The notes under the pieces were generated by a model that saw nothing but the letters and a program-made list of their open reading frames with translations, made no database searches and had not been told where the DNA came from. A DNA stretch of 64,000 nt, taken from Aricia agestis. Its lineage: Eukaryota > Arthropoda > Insecta > Lepidoptera > Lycaenidae. Each line of letters begins with the position of its first letter. Position 1 is the stretch's first letter. The stretch covers positions 5,277,501 to 5,341,500 of the forward strand of contig NC_056419.1 in NCBI RefSeq assembly GCF_905147365.1, written 5' to 3'. Below, one piece after another: positions 1 through 10,645 of this stretch. A program made the translations under genes and the position numbers.

Positions 1-509
1 GCAAATATATTGCATTACCACGCATACGGCACGGGAGAGTGCTACTAAATAATTTTATGAAGATGGTATAATATTTTATCGCGACGTATGTTAAAAGCCT
101 AAAGTACGGTTTGATTCGTAGCCGGCGTGGGAGCAACGTCACCATAAAACATTATAGCACAGGCGAAACCGCCTGCGAACATGATTGAATTTTATTATGT
201 ACTTTGCGTTTATTCGTCCTACTATGTTATGGCCACTTTTGTAGGTGACGCTAAAACGCGCTCGACGCTTAGACTATAATGGGCACTTCGGTGGCTTTTG
301 ATGTGGTTTTCCATATTTTTAAGTGTATAAAATATTGAAAGACAAGTGTGATGTAAAAATTAATTCGATGAAAGTGAAATGATTCTGAGTTCTGACTAAT
401 AAACATTAGCCAATAATAATGTATTAATTTTGTTAAAGTTTTTGGAAAATAAGCCTGTGAAAAGTGAACTTTTTTGAAATGACAGCATATCTACTGGACA
501 TGGACAGAC
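1..509. other. No recognised feature
   Basis: AT-rich sequence with no long frame, terminal inverted repeat or repeat shared with the rest of the window that I could see. Confidence 0.4.
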
Positions 510-575
510 GGACAGGCTGATATTTTGTCTTTGTGATCGGATCCCGTTTTTACCCTTTGAATAAGGGACCATAAA
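510..575 (+). repeat. REP-G repeat, 3' fragment
   Basis: The run GACAGACGGACAGGCTGAT followed by a GGATCCCGTTTTTACCCTTT stretch and GGGACCATAAAA matches the 3' end of the REP-G copy at 32718-33162. Only the tail survives here. Confidence 0.45.
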
Positions 576-643
576 AAGGAGAAAATTATCCATCTCTGTT
601 ATTATGCTATGCTAACGCGGACGAAGTCGCGGGTAACAGCTAG
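576..643 (+). mobile_element. HelC Helitron 3' end
   Basis: A GC-rich hairpin (CGCGGACGAAGTCGCG) lies about 11 nt before a CTAG terminus that abuts a T, as expected for a Helitron 3' end inserted between A and T. The same terminus occurs on the other strand at 21810. The 5' end of this copy was not found. Confidence 0.6.
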
Positions 644-1610
644 TAATATTATAAGAATGCAGATTTTTTGTATGAATTTTAAATTATTATGACAGCTCTA
701 AATTTGTAAAACATGAGTAATGCCTTCAAAGCTCAAAGGATAAGTATAAAAACGTCTGCAGTTATTTAAAAATCTAATAAACTCGAGTTTGTGTTACTTT
801 GTAACAATCGTATTTCTTGCAATAACATTGAAGGAAAAAATTGCACCCAACAATAGTGAGGAGATACGTTTATGTTTCCTTTTATCGTAAAAGATGTATT
901 CATAAAAAACATGCCTACTGCGAATCAGACTTTCACGAAGGGTTCCACAAATCATGAGCCTTAAATTACTTCAACTAGCCTTCAACCAGCTAAAGGCCAA
1001 CACACCTGTATCTAGTCCTTTAGCGACGGTAGTAGCTTTCTATCAGGTGACCAGTTTGCTAGTTTGCCCCCTAATTTTATCTAAAAAAATAGCTGCTAAA
1101 ATGGCAAACTCAAAGTCATACGCCTGATGCGTGGTGAAGGTGACAGATACAGTCATAGACTGACAGAATGTTAGCAATTTCATTTTTGCGTCATGGATAC
1201 GTAACCCTAAAAATGAATACACAACCATTGTGAAAATCTACGCGAGCATCTTTCGAGTTGTAAACGTAATATAAAAATGCACTTAACTCTCTGTGACATC
1301 CTTTATACGTACTTAAGGGCGAAATTTGCGGTTTAACAAATAAAAACGTGCATTGGCTTTTCTATTGACTCTTTGCTGATAAAACCGCACTAAACTCGAC
1401 CCTACCGTATAAACCACGTTTGGTCCACATGATGATACTATAATATGCATAGAATCGGGTTTATTTAAGGTTTGGACTGTTGAGACGGTCAAGCTAGGGA
1501 TGCGACAGAAATTAAAACCGTTATTAATTTAATAATCTTTAGAGGTATTGAAGGAGACTAATAAACAAACTCGTGGGTCACCAACGAAACTACAGTAATT
1601 ACTATTATTA
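644..1610. other. No recognised feature
   Basis: AT-rich, with only short random frames. No shared repeat or inverted repeat recognised. Confidence 0.4.
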
Positions 1611-1740
1611 AGGGCCTGTTTCACCACTTCCTGATAAGGCTATCCACCAATTAACTTGACAGATCAAGTATAGAGAATCTGTCAAAAAAGTCGCGAATAA
1701 TCTATTAGGCACTTTATCAGAAAGTGGTGAAACAGGCCCT
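1611..1740. mobile_element. 130-bp MITE with TIR AGGGCCTGTTTCACCACTT
   Basis: The first and last ~28 bases are inverted copies with one mismatch (AGGGCCTGTTTCACCACTT / AAGTGGTGAAACAGGCCCT). There is no room for coding. The GGGCCTG start resembles PIF/Harbinger-type termini, but the flanking triplets (TAA and TCA) do not match exactly, so the superfamily is an inference. Confidence 0.75.
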
Positions 1741-2448
1741 CAGTATTTAGTCAAAACCATCATAGAAAAGCTTCGAATTGGATTATGATGATATTTTCAT
1801 CTTTTGTAATCTCTTCTGGACTAACTATTTGTACTTTTTTAAATCTAATTAATGAATATTTTTGGAATTTGCATTTCATAATATAAGTATTTTTATTTAT
1901 AAGAAATTAAGAACATGAATAGTTAAATATTAAAAAAGTTGAAGCCGTTCCCAAAAGTACTAAAAATATAATTGAAACAATCTTGTTGAATTAAACTCCA
2001 AGCAATATCGATGTTTGAGCCTAAAATATCGAGTATATAGCACATCCCTAAAGGACATTTCGGTGCATTGACAATTTAGTGGGCACTTGGAATCGTTTTT
2101 CCGTGTTTCCCGTGAATAATATATAAAGGTAGGTGTGTTGGGTCGGATTTATGAAGGGTGGTCTGGGTTTTAATCTTGCCGGACGGCCATAACAAGACGT
2201 ATGGCCAAATTACTGAATCCGTTATTAGGCGAGTGATTTAATGTCTAGTTGAATTTTAAATTGGCGTGCATGTTTTATGAATCGTGGGAGCGAAATTTGT
2301 TTCTTATCCCGTGTTTTGTTTTCAGGAACTTTAGAAGAGCCGTAAATTAGAGGGATGTAAGCATTTTCCTCGTTGACCATGATGGTCGACTTCCACCTGG
2401 ATTGCGGAGCTGAATTATGCACTATAAACATGGGCAATTTATATAATA
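1741..2448. other. No recognised feature
   Basis: AT-rich sequence. The minus-strand frame at 2225-2476 runs into the neighbouring Helitron and has no recognisable domain. Confidence 0.4.
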
Positions 2449-2663
2449 CTAGATGATGCCCGCAACTCTGTTGCACTAAAATTCATTTATCGCGCCGGGA
2501 ACCGTACATTTTTCCGGAATAAAAAGTATCCTATGTCCTTTCCCGGGACTCAAAGTATGTCCATGCCAAATTTCAGCAAAATCGGTTCAGCGGTTTGGGC
2601 GTGAAGAGGTAACAGACAGACAGACAAACTTTCGCATTTATAATATTAGTAGGGAAGTATGGA
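2449..2663 (-). mobile_element. HelA non-autonomous Helitron, near complete
   Basis: Read on the minus strand, it starts TCCATACTT, passes through the family's CCCGGGAAAGGACATAGGAT region, and ends in a GCAAC..GTTGC-type hairpin plus GGGCATCATCTAG, abutting T. A 12-bp irregularity (AGGGAAGTATGG) lies near the 5' end. There is no rep-helicase; it must have been mobilised in trans. Confidence 0.8.
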
Positions 2664-3105
2664 TATGCCTTTCTAGTATTTCGTTATATTCTAAGCTTTT
2701 TTATCGGTAAGGGGAAAATCTGAAGAGCCCGTATTACACACACAACTTGTAAAATGTTATTTAGTTCAACATATTTATTATTAGAAGTCCTCTAATACAG
2801 TTGTTCCTGCGTCACACCCTTTGATATGCATCCTAGGCAACGTTTTTTTAAGAACAAGGATTGATAACCTTGGTAAAAAAACATAACGCTAAAACTTGTA
2901 CTGCGAATAAAAGGTTAATTATTTTTCATTGTATGAACCAAGTTCACGAGGGCAATGGCGGATGGCAAGGTCAGACGCCGCCCAGCGGTTCCGGACATTG
3001 AGTCGCGCCTCCCACAGAAATGAAACAGTCATCGTGTATGTGTATTGTGTAGTGTGAGTAGGTATGTCATGTTGGATAAGTGTGTAGGTATATATCCATA
3101 CTAAC
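2664..3105. other. No recognised feature
   Basis: No repeat or frame recognised. A GC-richer patch at 2950-3010 has no identified meaning. Confidence 0.4.
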
Positions 3106-3424
3106 CACAGATATAGATCAAGATAGATACCGCATGTCGCTCCATTTGTATGAAAACGAGTGTGGTACTTTTTTCCTGCCTACTGTAACGTACCGATGAT
3201 AAGAAACATGTCTTTTATCTAGGCCAACGTTTCTATTTGAATTTCTACAGCTCAATACGGCACTATTAGGCATTTAGGCATTTTTAAAATTCCGATTGAC
3301 GTCCGATTCCGATAGCAGACTAAAGAACAGACTTTCGAAAGACGAGCATTGCTCGTCGTTTGGGAACGCGATATGGCACACGAAGTACATACACATGCGG
3401 TATCTATATTGATCTATGTCTGTG
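3106..3424. repeat. Element bounded by ~31-bp imperfect inverted repeats
   Basis: CACAGATATAGATCAAGATA at the left is the inverted counterpart of the CATGCGGTATCTATATTGAT..CTGTG stretch at 3394-3424. The 319-bp span without coding sequence suggests a MITE-like element. No clean target duplication was seen. Confidence 0.55.
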
Positions 3425-3509
3425 ATACTAACCCATCAATCCACAAGCGGCAGCCACATAACAATTAAAAATATATTCTGTCTGCTATACCCACGATGGA
3501 GGTGCTAAT

Positions 3510-3690
3510 ATTATGAATGCGAAAGTGTGTCTGTCTGACTGTTACCTCTTCACACCCAAACCGCTGGACCGATTTCGCTGACATTCGCTATGGAGATACT
3601 TTGAGTCCCGGGAAAGGATATAGGATACTTTTTTATCCTGGCAAAATGTTCGATTCCAGCGTGAGAAACTTATTTTGGCGAAACGGATTA
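3510..3690 (+). mobile_element. HelA Helitron, 3' truncated
   Basis: Begins with TGCTAATATTATGAATGCGA and keeps the family middle (GAGTCCCGGGAAAGGATATA). It stops at TTTTGGCGAAAC, before the terminal hairpin and CTAG. The 65-codon frame across it is an artefact of the repeat. Confidence 0.7.
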
Positions 3691-3807
3691 CCTACTTCTG
3701 GAGTACAGTTTTAATTACCTGCTTTACATATTTTGGGTCCCAGGAAAGAAATGAATCTCTACTAATGAAGATTGCTTATCATTCGCAAGAAAGTAGTGGC
3801 AAACATC

Positions 3808-3972
3808 TTTTTTTAATGAAATAAGGGGGCAAAGGAGCAAACGGGTCACCTGATGGAAAGCAATTACCGTCGCCCATGGACACTCGCAGCATCAGAAGAG
3901 CTGCAGGTACGTTGCCGGCCTTTAAAGAGGGAATAGGGTAATAGTAGGGAAGGGAATAGCGGATTGGGCCTA
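3808..3972 (-). mobile_element. LT element, tail half only
   Basis: Poly(T), then ATGAAATAAGGGGGCAAAGG and the standard LT tail (minus-strand sense), through the GGGAATAGGGTAATAG tract. The LINE 5' head is missing. Confidence 0.8.
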
Positions 3973-4267
3973 CATAAATAATGTTACTGGGCCTTTATAG
4001 ATAATGTTAAGCGGTTTCAAAATTGAATTCGGAAACTAGACAGGTATCGTTTCTTACCTAAACAAAAACCAGAAAGAAATCCATTTAAGAATGAAATGAA
4101 GGAGGTGTATTGGTCTCATGCTGCGAGCTAATAAGATACAGCTACACGTACTAATAGTACTCATTTGCTTTTTCCGCGCTGATATGTACCATTCGGAATC
4201 TAGAATTACTGGATATGTCAATAAGAATATACGTTTTTTTAGAAGTTTGTTGATTATATCTTATATC

Positions 4268-4315
4268 TTTAAACGAGCAATTCTTATATATATATATATA
4301 TAAGAATTGCTCGTT

Positions 4316-4319
<4 letters not shown>
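4268..4319. repeat. 52-nt perfect palindrome
   Basis: TTTAAACGAGCAATTCTTAT followed by TA repeats is mirrored exactly by ATAAGAATTGCTCGTTTAAA. The left arm is the HelD 5' terminus, so the Helitron start has been duplicated in inverse orientation. Confidence 0.9.
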
Positions 4320-4346
<27 letters not shown>

Positions 4347-4350
<4 letters not shown>

Positions 4351-5832
4351 CCGGTTCAAAAAAATCGACTATTTTTTTTTTCAAAACCCGCAGTGAAATA
4401 TCTTCCTAGTAATGAAAAAAGAAGCCTGTGAAAACGGGAGCTCTTAATATCAATTTTGAAAGGTCGCTCATCGTGAATTTCTATTTTACTTTTAAATAAC
4501 ATGGGATTTTTTTTTTTTTAATTTGGAATTTTACAACTCATTTTTGAATGAACATGTCGGGATGAGCGATACATATTTTTGAAGGAAATTGAACGCTCTA
4601 AATAAATTGTCTCTTATGTTTTTTCTGTAAGTTCACTCCTTCAAAAGTTATTCGAGTTTAAAATCCAACATGTAATCAATTCAACGTTTTTTTCCTTAAT
4701 TGTTATATAATAATAATACTTATCTTCAAAAAAAAATATTGTACACTTATTAATTGTATAGTTGATAGCTTTACGTTTAACACGATTATTTTCAGTTGAT
4801 AAAATTTACGATTTTGATTCTAACTATCAGAACTATGAACAATGAAATGCTACTAACAACAATTGAATACCAATAATCCAACAATGACATTTTAATAAAA
4901 AGACGACACTTTAGGAATAATCTTTTTTTATTTATTGAAATGAAAGCATCAAATTTTAGAGTATCATGTTCTAAATACCTACATACATACCACATAACCT
5001 CTCCATTTGTGGGCAGTTTACGTCCAATAAAATTTTCATTCATTTCACCAATCAAGTATACATTTTGTTCCATTATTTAGAATAAACTGATACAATTATT
5101 AAAAAGTGAAATATTTTTAAATTATTATACATCAAAATCGTAATTATAACAAACAGCTAGGAACCAGAACAACAATTGAGCAACAGTACCGAAAAAGTAA
5201 GTTGATATTACAGCACATCTCTATTTCACCGGTAAAGAAGTGCACTACATTTCCTATAAACCACAGTTGGTCATTATTCCAAAATTTATGTACATACGAG
5301 TACAATCCAAATTTTTTGTAAACTTCAAATAAAGAATTAATTTCGGATTTTTTAAATTAAAAAGTCAACTATTTTTAATAGCAGAATCATAAAGATCTAC
5401 TTTATCAACGACGTTAAACTTGATGATTCAATATTTTAAGCCAAATTTTTTTTTTCAATAATAATTATGAAATATTTAAGAAAAATTAAAAAAAAACGTT
5501 GAATTGATTACATGTTGGATTTTAAACTCGAATAACTTTTGAAGGAGTGAACTTACAGAAAAAACATAAGAGACAATTTATTTAGAGCGTTCAATTTCCT
5601 TCAAAATTATGTATCGCTCATCCCGACATGTTAATTAAAAAATGAGTTGTAAAATTCCAAATTTATAAAAAAAATTTTCCCATGTTATTTAAACGTAAAA
5701 TAGAAATTCATGATGAGCGACCTTTCAAAATTGATATTAAGAGCTCCCGTTTTCACAGGCTTCTTTTTTCATTACTAGGAAGATATTTCACTGCGGGTTT
5801 TGAAAAAAAAAATAGTCGATTTTTTGAACCGG

Positions 5833-5836
<4 letters not shown>
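4347..5836. mobile_element. 1.49-kb foldback element with ~354-bp arms
   Basis: The left arm starts TAGACCGGTTCAAAAAAATC (4347-~4700); the right arm (~5484-5836) is its inverted copy, ending GAACCGGTCTA. The arms are nearly identical over their whole length, with small indels in A/T runs. They enclose a ~780-bp AT-rich spacer. The spacer holds a 93-codon minus-strand frame (4792-5073) with no recognised domain and no convincing transposase. The element lies inside a TA microsatellite, so any TA target duplication is hidden. Long TIRs with short flanks fit a foldback or long-TIR Tc1/mariner-type derivative. Confidence 0.8.

Positions 5837-5927
<91 letters not shown>
5837..5927. repeat. (TA)n microsatellite
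   Basis: About 45 uninterrupted TA units directly after the foldback right arm. A shorter TA tract (4320-4346) sits at its left edge. Confidence 0.95.
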
Positions 5928-5930
<3 letters not shown>

Positions 5931-6096
5931 GGAATCTTGGAATCGGCTCCAACGATTTTCATGAAATTTAGTATATAGGGGGTTTCGGGGGCTACTATTT
6001 TGTTAGCAACTAATTGTTTAACGACCAGCAGACGGCAAGTAACACGAAGTCAATGAGTGTTTGCTATACCGAGCAAAGCTCGGTCATCCAGGTACT

Positions 6097-7024
6097 TTTT
6101 ATTATTTACTAGATGATCCATACTTCGTATCATTTCTCTCCTAATATAATCCTTTCCTGGAATTCCACGAATATATTTTCAAGACTAAAATTAGTCAAAT
6201 AGGTTCAGCTTTTCTTGAGTTTTAGCGAGACAAAATAATAATTTATTTTTATTTATGAGAACATTATTTAGCGGACAGTACCACCTAGGAATAGAAAGAG
6301 TGCTTTTCCTGAAATATTGGACCTTTATTTGTAGCAATAATAGTTTGAACTGCAAGTCTGGGATAACCGAAAAAGCACAGATGCATAGAATATGTATATT
6401 AATATTACTCTTTCATACCTATGAATGTTGCCTGTGACGTTTTGGTGTAAGAAATAGATTTGGAAAGTTATGTTTCTTTCTACGTTTGATAATATGTTGT
6501 GAAATAAAAGTATTTCCATGTCATGCTTCATCCGTGGTCCCAACCACGGATTAGTCCCAAGTCCCAACCAACCTTTCTGATATCAGCCACATAAGTGACG
6601 TCGTGTCGTGATCGGTTTAATTAACTCTAAACAGTCGCCATCTTGATCCGGGAATTTGAATAAACCCGCGCGTTTGAGGACTCCATTGTTGGACGACTAA
6701 TTGGCTACAATACTTCTATTTTGTCCCCGAATGGCCAGTTAGAGGATGTTAACAGCACATTAAGTTTAAGGACGCTTGTCTTCAGTAATGATCTTGTAGT
6801 CTAGGTTTTGTGTTGGGAATATTCCGAGAATAAGCCACATACGTTCTTATTTTGTCATTGAGAATGTCAAAATTTAGCCTGATGCAAACGTTCTTAAGTT
6901 CATTCATTCTTATTATAAAAATGGTAGAATAATTACATTATTCTGACCTGAATTATTCAGGTCGAATGGTCCAGGGGAAGGCGGGGTCCAATTATGACAA
7001 AACATATATACGTACAACAATTTA
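6097..7024. other. No recognised feature
   Basis: Short frames on both strands (such as 6255-6437 and 6325-6567) overlap each other and show no domain. No repeat recognised. Confidence 0.4.
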
Positions 7025-7369
7025 TACGTGGGAGAGCCATGCTTCGGCACGAATGGGCCGGCTCGACCGGAGAAATACCACGTTCTCACAGAAAACCGGC
7101 GTGAAACAGCGCTTGCGCTGTGTTTCGCCGAGTGAGTGAGTTTACCGGGGGCCCAATCCCCTACCCTATTCCCTTCCCTACTCTCCCCTATTCCCTTCCC
7201 TTCCCACCCCTACCCTCCCCTATTACCCTTATTCCCTCTTAAAAGGCTGGAAACGCACCTGCAGCTCTTCTGATGCTGCGAGTGTCCATGGGCGACGGAA
7301 GTTGCTTTCCATCAGGTGACCCGTTTGCTCGTTTGCCCCCTTATTTCATTAAAAAAAAGAAACATAATA
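7025..7369 (+). mobile_element. LT element, full length
   Basis: Runs from ACGTGGGAGAGCCATGCTTC (LINE head), through the palindromic GCGCTTGCGCTG and GAGTGAGTGAG segments, a CCCTA/CCCTT pyrimidine tract, and the tail (AAGGCTGGAAACGCACCTGC, CCCTTATTTCATT), to poly(A). Head and tail both match the LINE at 51541-52259, so this is an internally deleted LINE derivative moved in trans. Confidence 0.85.
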
Positions 7370-7987
7370 TAAAGGTGCTCAAAAAAGCGTGATATAGGTT
7401 TCCCCTAGTTTAAAATATCTAAATTTTCTGTACTGTAATATTATGTGGATGGATTTGTTCTTATTTCTGCCATAAAGCATTATTTTAGGCTTGTACTATC
7501 AGAGAAGTTGATACATAGGCAGATGGCGAACCTACGTAATTTAGTCGCGTATCGTCAAACCCAGTAGTCAGATCACGACTAATATTGTGAATAATAATTG
7601 TCGTAGGGCCGTCAACGGCGTAGAATTAATTTCTTCGAAGGTACCTTATATTATATTGGATATCTTTCATGAACAAAATACGATATTTCATGAACAAAGT
7701 CACCCATTACACTGTGTGTTTATAAAGCAATAGATGATGGTTTGCCGGTGAAACATTACATCGCCTTCGGCTACGAATTACGAGTGATTTATACAACGTC
7801 CCATACACAATTATTATCAAAAATAACATCACAAGGGCTTACATAAAATATAAGTAGGTGTTTTTAATTGATTGATTTTGATAAGGTAATTTTTAAAGCT
7901 TCATCCGAAAAGGGCTGGCTAAAAATTACAAATAAACTATGGTTGCAATATTATTGTTGTATATGCTACATCGAATAGGCATTGGGC
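7370..7987. other. No recognised feature
   Basis: No repeat, hairpin or frame recognised. Confidence 0.35.
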
Positions 7988-8158
7988 ATTTAAAAATCTC
8001 TCGCCAGTCGTGTTGGTCGTCCGTCGCGTTCCACTGGTTTATGAGAGTAAAGGAAGAGAGCGCTTTTGTGTACTGCGCACACACTTGTGCACTATCAATT
8101 GCTTCTAGGTAACTGGCAACCGTCACTGAAACCGGCGTGGGAGTTATTATTATTATCC
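7988..8158 (+). mobile_element. SINE-1 body fragment
   Basis: CTCTCGCCAGTCG.. through TGTGTACTGCGCACACACTT to GAAACCGGCGTGGGAG matches the body and 3' part of SINE-1, more diverged than the next copy. The tRNA head is absent. Confidence 0.75.
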
Positions 8159-8199
8159 GTATCCTATGCTTTAAAGCTAAAGACTGAAGCTTTTTTTGA

Positions 8200-8482
8200 C
8201 GCCTCCGTGGCCTAGTGGTATAGAGCGCGGCTCTTGACTCGGAGGTCGTGGGTTCGATTCCCGCGTTGGAAACATGTTATTTTCAAGTTTGTGTTGTATT
8301 TTCAAGCGTCTGATCTCTCGCCGGTCGTGCCGGTCTTCCATCCCACTGGGTTATGAGAGTAAAGGAATAGAGAGTGCTCTTGTGTACTGCGCACACACTT
8401 AAGCACTATAAAATTACTCCTGCGTAGCTGACCTGGTTTCAATAAAACCGGTCACCGTCACCGAAACCGCTGTGGGAGCTAT
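8200..8482 (+). mobile_element. SINE-1 copy with tRNA-like head, internally deleted
   Basis: The head 8201-8275 carries an A box (TGGCCTAGTGG) and a B box (GGTTCGATTCC), the split internal Pol III promoter of a tRNA-derived SINE. After TTTTCAAGTTTGTG it lacks about 75 bp of the body that is present in the copy at 20243, then resumes at GATCTCTCGCCGG and ends near GAAACCGCTGTGGGAG. It is not a tRNA gene: the acceptor stem is not closed and a SINE body follows. Confidence 0.85.
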
Positions 8483-8631
8483 ATTTAAAGCTATACCTGT
8501 TACTTAGCTATAAAGAGCTTTACTAAAGCTAAAAAGATATTGATTTGTTTATGAGTTATCAGTTATCACTGACCCTATCGTTAAAATCTTAACTCGTAGG
8601 ATGATCCAACTATTGCTGCGCAACCTTTAAT

Positions 8632-9138
8632 TTGCATCGTAAAAATGACGATCTAATTTGTATAATAAAGTTTGAAAATCGTGATGTTAGTAATAACAAA
8701 ATTACGGATAGCCCACCTCAAATACCGCTCCGTCTATGCATCGAACGATTATACTTGTGTAAATATTGGGAACGTAGATATAGCAAGGTCTTCCAGATAG
8801 AGCCGGACTTAATTATATTCCCCCTTACTAATAAACGCTGTTTAGTGCTCACCTTGGGTAGGAACCAATTAAGAATCCTTACCAGAAGCCTAACTGGGCA
8901 CTGCAAGCTCAACAAACACCTAAACAGAATGGGTATTTGTAGCATAATGACTTGCAGATTCTGTGAGGAGGAGGATGAAACACCTATTCACTTTCTCCTC
9001 GACTGCCCTGCTCTACTACAGAGCAGGAACAGGCACCTTGGTCGCCACGAATACTCGTCCACAGAGGAAATTCGTGGCACCAACCCCAACCATATCGTTC
9101 AATTTATGAGCAGTATAGGGTTGGGGATGATACTCTAG
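8632..9138 (+). pseudogene. Non-LTR retrotransposon ORF2 C-terminus (Jockey/R1/I group), 5' truncated
   Basis: A 168-codon frame. Its last ~98 residues are homologous to the frame at 56776-57177: a GRNQLRILTRSLTGHCKLNK stretch, then a C-x2-C-x8-H-x4-C zinc knuckle (CRFCEEEDETPIHFLLDC). That knuckle ends the ORF2 of several R1/I-type LINEs, downstream of RT and in some clades RNase H. The first ~70 residues do not match the second copy and are probably flanking sequence read through by chance. The shared 3' UTR (GAGTCACAATAGATCCTCA..) runs to a poly(A) at 9207-9222. No RT or endonuclease remains, so the copy is dead. No target duplication was seen. Confidence 0.75.
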
Positions 9139-9221
9139 TGCGAACGAGTCACAATAGATCCTCATGGGTCGCAGTGACGTCAGGGCTACAGTGACCTGCC
9201 TTCTTTAAAAAAAAAAAAAAA

Positions 9222-9256
9222 ACACTGTATAAGCTCTTAATAGTTATACAGTGTTA
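9222..9256. repeat. Short hairpin after LINE poly(A)
   Basis: AACACTGTATA and TATACAGTGTT form an 11-bp stem around a 13-nt loop immediately beyond the LINE poly(A). Confidence 0.6.
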
Positions 9257-9279
9257 TTATGTATAAGTAAATATTATTT

Positions 9280-9503
9280 TACGGCCGCATTGCACCTCAA
9301 TTCATTTACGGCGCGGAAACCGTAATTTTTTTCCGGGATAAAAAGTATCATAAAATGTCCTTTCCCGGGACTCAAAGTATCTCTATACCAAATTTGAGCA
9401 AAATCAGCACGCAACACCATGGTTTAGGCGTGAAGAGATAACAGTCAGTCAGATAGACAGGCAGACGTACAGACGGACGCACTTTCGCATTAACAATATT
9501 AGA
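9280..9503 (-). mobile_element. HelA Helitron, diverged
   Basis: Contains the family's CTTTCCCGGGACTCAAAGTA run, the GACAGGCAGACG tract and TTTCGCATTAACAATATTAG. The 3' hairpin (GCATTGC..) has decayed and no CTAG is visible. Confidence 0.7.
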
Positions 9504-9615
9504 TGAATTCAACTATAGGCTATATTAGGTCTCTGGTGCTCTATTTGTTGCAAATATTTTACCTAAATTGCAACTGTGCCAAACAAGCTAAACTACTATT
9601 AATAATATACCTGCC

Positions 9616-9900
9616 ATGGATAATATTATGGTGTTTTATACTTTAACGGACGTTGTTCGTAGAGTCCACATCCTGAGGATGCTCCGGTGTTGGGGCGAAA
9701 CGCGCGTCGAGGTTTTCAACCTGCATGGTGGTGAGGGGCCTTGCACGGATTTGCCAACATTATTGCTTGTGTGGTGGTGGTGTTTGCAAGTTCTTGCATG
9801 CGAGTGTACACATAGGCAGTGTGGGAGGAGGGAGGTGCTGTACGCATGCCTATGCGTACACTCACTCATTTACTTAAAGGTGGAAGTTGTTTTCGCGGAA
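9616..9900 (+). mobile_element. Penelope-like element (pLTR-type) fragment, tentative
   Basis: A GC-richer ~285-bp block (GTGG-rich, with inverted GCATGCGAGTGTACAC / GTACGCATGCCTATGCGTACAC) that stands out from the AT-rich flanks. It starts close to a minimal hammerhead fold (9667-9714). Penelope-like retroelements are known to carry such minimal hammerheads in their pseudo-LTRs, which is the basis of this call. No reverse transcriptase or GIY-YIG frame is present. The 97-codon frame (9616-9909) is probably incidental. Confidence 0.45.
9667..9714 (+). ncRNA. Minimal type I hammerhead ribozyme motif
   Basis: Core order fits a hammerhead. CTGAGGA (9673-9679) is the CUGANGA box. Stem II is GCTCC/GGGGC (9681-9685 with 9692-9696, one G-U pair) with a 6-nt loop. 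GAAA is at 9697-9700. Stem III is minimal: A9700-U9707 and C9701-G9706 around a GCGC loop. The NUH triplet is GUC, giving predicted cleavage after C9708. Stem I is short: C9672-G9709, U9671-A9710, a mismatch, then C9669-G9712 and A9668-U9713. Odd point: one extra U (9680) lies between the GA of the core and stem II, which could weaken activity. Tiny stem III hammerheads of this kind are known from Penelope-like elements. Confidence 0.55.
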
Positions 9901-10480
9901 TATTGCTAAAAATAATAACAAACTAAATATTTTTACTGCGTCTGCTGAACACTCACTCTTAGACTAAATTGATCCAAAATTACAAAATCATTAATAGATA
10001 CGTCATGATTATATTTTTTCATGTCGGGTATTTTCGCCTTCATAAAAAATAAACAAAACATTTTGAAGATATTTTTCTGGTAAGCGCTGTGATTGCTGTG
10101 AATTACCTTCGCATTGATCCAATGCCTTTTTAAAATAGTCACATAGCAACATTATCAAGACCTCACCACTTCTATTTCTTCCTACGGCTACATCAGATCA
10201 GTGTGATCGGATCTCGATCTCAATATTTGGAGCTGTGTCCACGGCGGCCCACGCGCCCCGCCCTATCTGATCATCGTGATAGGGAGGCTATTGAGTAATG
10301 ACGTATGCTCATGGGATACAAATATGATACTAAGCCTCGTGGTATCAAACTGAATTTCAAACGTTTTCAAAATCAATTTCAAAGTGATTAAGCTATTGCA
10401 TAGCTTTTATCGCGAGCTTTGAGCGCGGCTACTGAATCAAGAAAGTGAGTAACGATAAAACCTAACACACCCACTCCGAC
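9901..10480. other. No recognised feature
   Basis: Contains a GC-rich patch near 10230-10265 and GATCAGTGTGATC-like imperfect dyads, but nothing I can assign. Confidence 0.35.
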
Positions 10481-10645
10481 CAGCGCGGTGTTTGTGTGCG
10501 TGCGACAAGAAGTATGCGAATTATAATTGCATAAGTTGATAAAAAACGGTATGCAATAGCTTTACCGCGGCAGTCCCCGAGTGCCACACGTAATTGGAAC
10601 GAAGTTCCTTATTCCGCGTTCGGCGTAAAGGAGTAGGCAGAACGA
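10481..10645 (+). repeat. REP-E repeat copy (uninterrupted)
   Basis: GGTGTTTGTGTGCGTGCGAC.., GCGAATTATAATTGCA, CCGCGGCAGTCCCCGAGTGC and TGGAACGAAGTTCCTTAT. The same string of motifs occurs in reverse at 29501-30090, split there by a hAT element, and in part at 36638-36730. This copy is the intact empty site for that insertion. Confidence 0.7.

Larger units (their letters stand above)
4259..6096 (+). mobile_element. HelD Helitron interrupted by a foldback element and TA repeats
   Basis: The 5' end TCTTATATCTTTAAACGAG follows an A and is identical to the 5' end of the short HelD copy at 56250. The 3' part (CGGCTCCAACGATTTTCATG onward) carries the hairpin CCGAGCAAAGCTCGG near 6079, as at 56340. 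The right limit is uncertain because no CTAG follows the hairpin here. Between the ends lie an expanded TA tract and the foldback at 4347-5836. The host Helitron is therefore older than the foldback. Confidence 0.65.

Noticed and set aside
8201..8275. tRNA gene
   Set aside because: It has A and B boxes but the acceptor stem does not close and a SINE body follows. The same head occurs at 20525-20597 within a complete SINE with target duplications.
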